A stretch of 64,000 bases of DNA. Origin: Blastococcus capsensis (GTDB lineage: Bacteria > Actinomycetota > Actinomycetes > Mycobacteriales > Geodermatophilaceae). The notes below the pieces were generated by a model, which was not told the origin of the DNA, did no database searches, and was given only the letters and a program-made list of their open reading frames with translations. A program made the translations under genes and the position numbers. Within the stretch, counting starts at the first letter, position 1. The number at the start of each line of letters is the position of its first letter. Below, one piece after another: positions 63,917 through 64,000 of the stretch. The stretch lies in contig NZ_JASNNW010000016.1 in NCBI RefSeq assembly GCF_030165005.1, positions 43,030 to 107,029 on the forward strand, written 5' to 3'.

Positions 63917-64000
<84 letters not shown>

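Overview
The window is one continuous stretch of very high-GC chromosome from an actinobacterium. GTG and TTG starts are frequent, neighbouring genes commonly share a 4-base stop/start overlap (GTGA or ATGA), and the gene order is the conserved actinobacterial housekeeping order. Protein sequence style and the sepIVA-like, DUF2469 and whiG-type genes suggest a Geodermatophilaceae-like organism (Blastococcus, Modestobacter or Geodermatophilus). That family assignment is an inference, not a measurement.

Region by region. 1-4.3 kb: end of ddl, a lipoprotein gene, DUF3515, an Lrp-type effector domain, thiL, a GNAT gene, a cytidylate-kinase-like gene and a decayed GNAT pseudogene. 4.3-13.5 kb: rpmB, a DAK2/FakA-type kinase, recG, rsmD, coaD, a SepIVA-like coiled-coil gene, yceD, rpmF, rnc, mutM. 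13.6-30 kb: smc, an EEP-family hydrolase, a PhoD-type phosphatase, ftsY, a nickel/cobalt ECF transporter on the minus strand with a very good Nur-type operator, then amt-glnB-glnD, a small zinc-ribbon gene, ffh and an amidohydrolase. This follows the order of the mycobacterial coaD-to-ffh region, with insertions.

30-41.7 kb is accessory: a TnpB-related RuvC nuclease gene bracketed by 12-bp inverted repeats, a class-F-like sortase with an adjacent CHRD-type surface protein, a Pro/Asp-rich small protein, proS, then a TPR protein, a DUF4331 protein, a lipoprotein and the fused wreck of a second TPR gene and a NicO-family metal transporter gene. 41.8-53.3 kb returns to housekeeping: rpsP-khpA-rimM-trmD-nudix-rplS, lepB with a probable C-terminal frameshift, an atypical response regulator, rnhB, DUF2469, yraN, comM-like, dprA, xerC and a whiG/fliA-type sigma factor.

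53.7-63.9 kb is a catabolic-looking island: two thiolase-like/DUF35 pairs, an NDP-forming acyl-CoA ligase, a LysR regulator, a TctC-type solute receptor and two CaiB/BaiF CoA-transferases. Together they suggest uptake, CoA activation and C-C cleavage of an unidentified carboxylate. Two long pure G/C blocks (46.9 kb and the last 84 bases) look like sequence artefacts.

The best candidates for something new are the thiolase-like/DUF35 island, the TnpB-related element, a dispersed hairpin repeat placed after four stop codons, the predicted Nur operator, and the sortase/CHRD pair.
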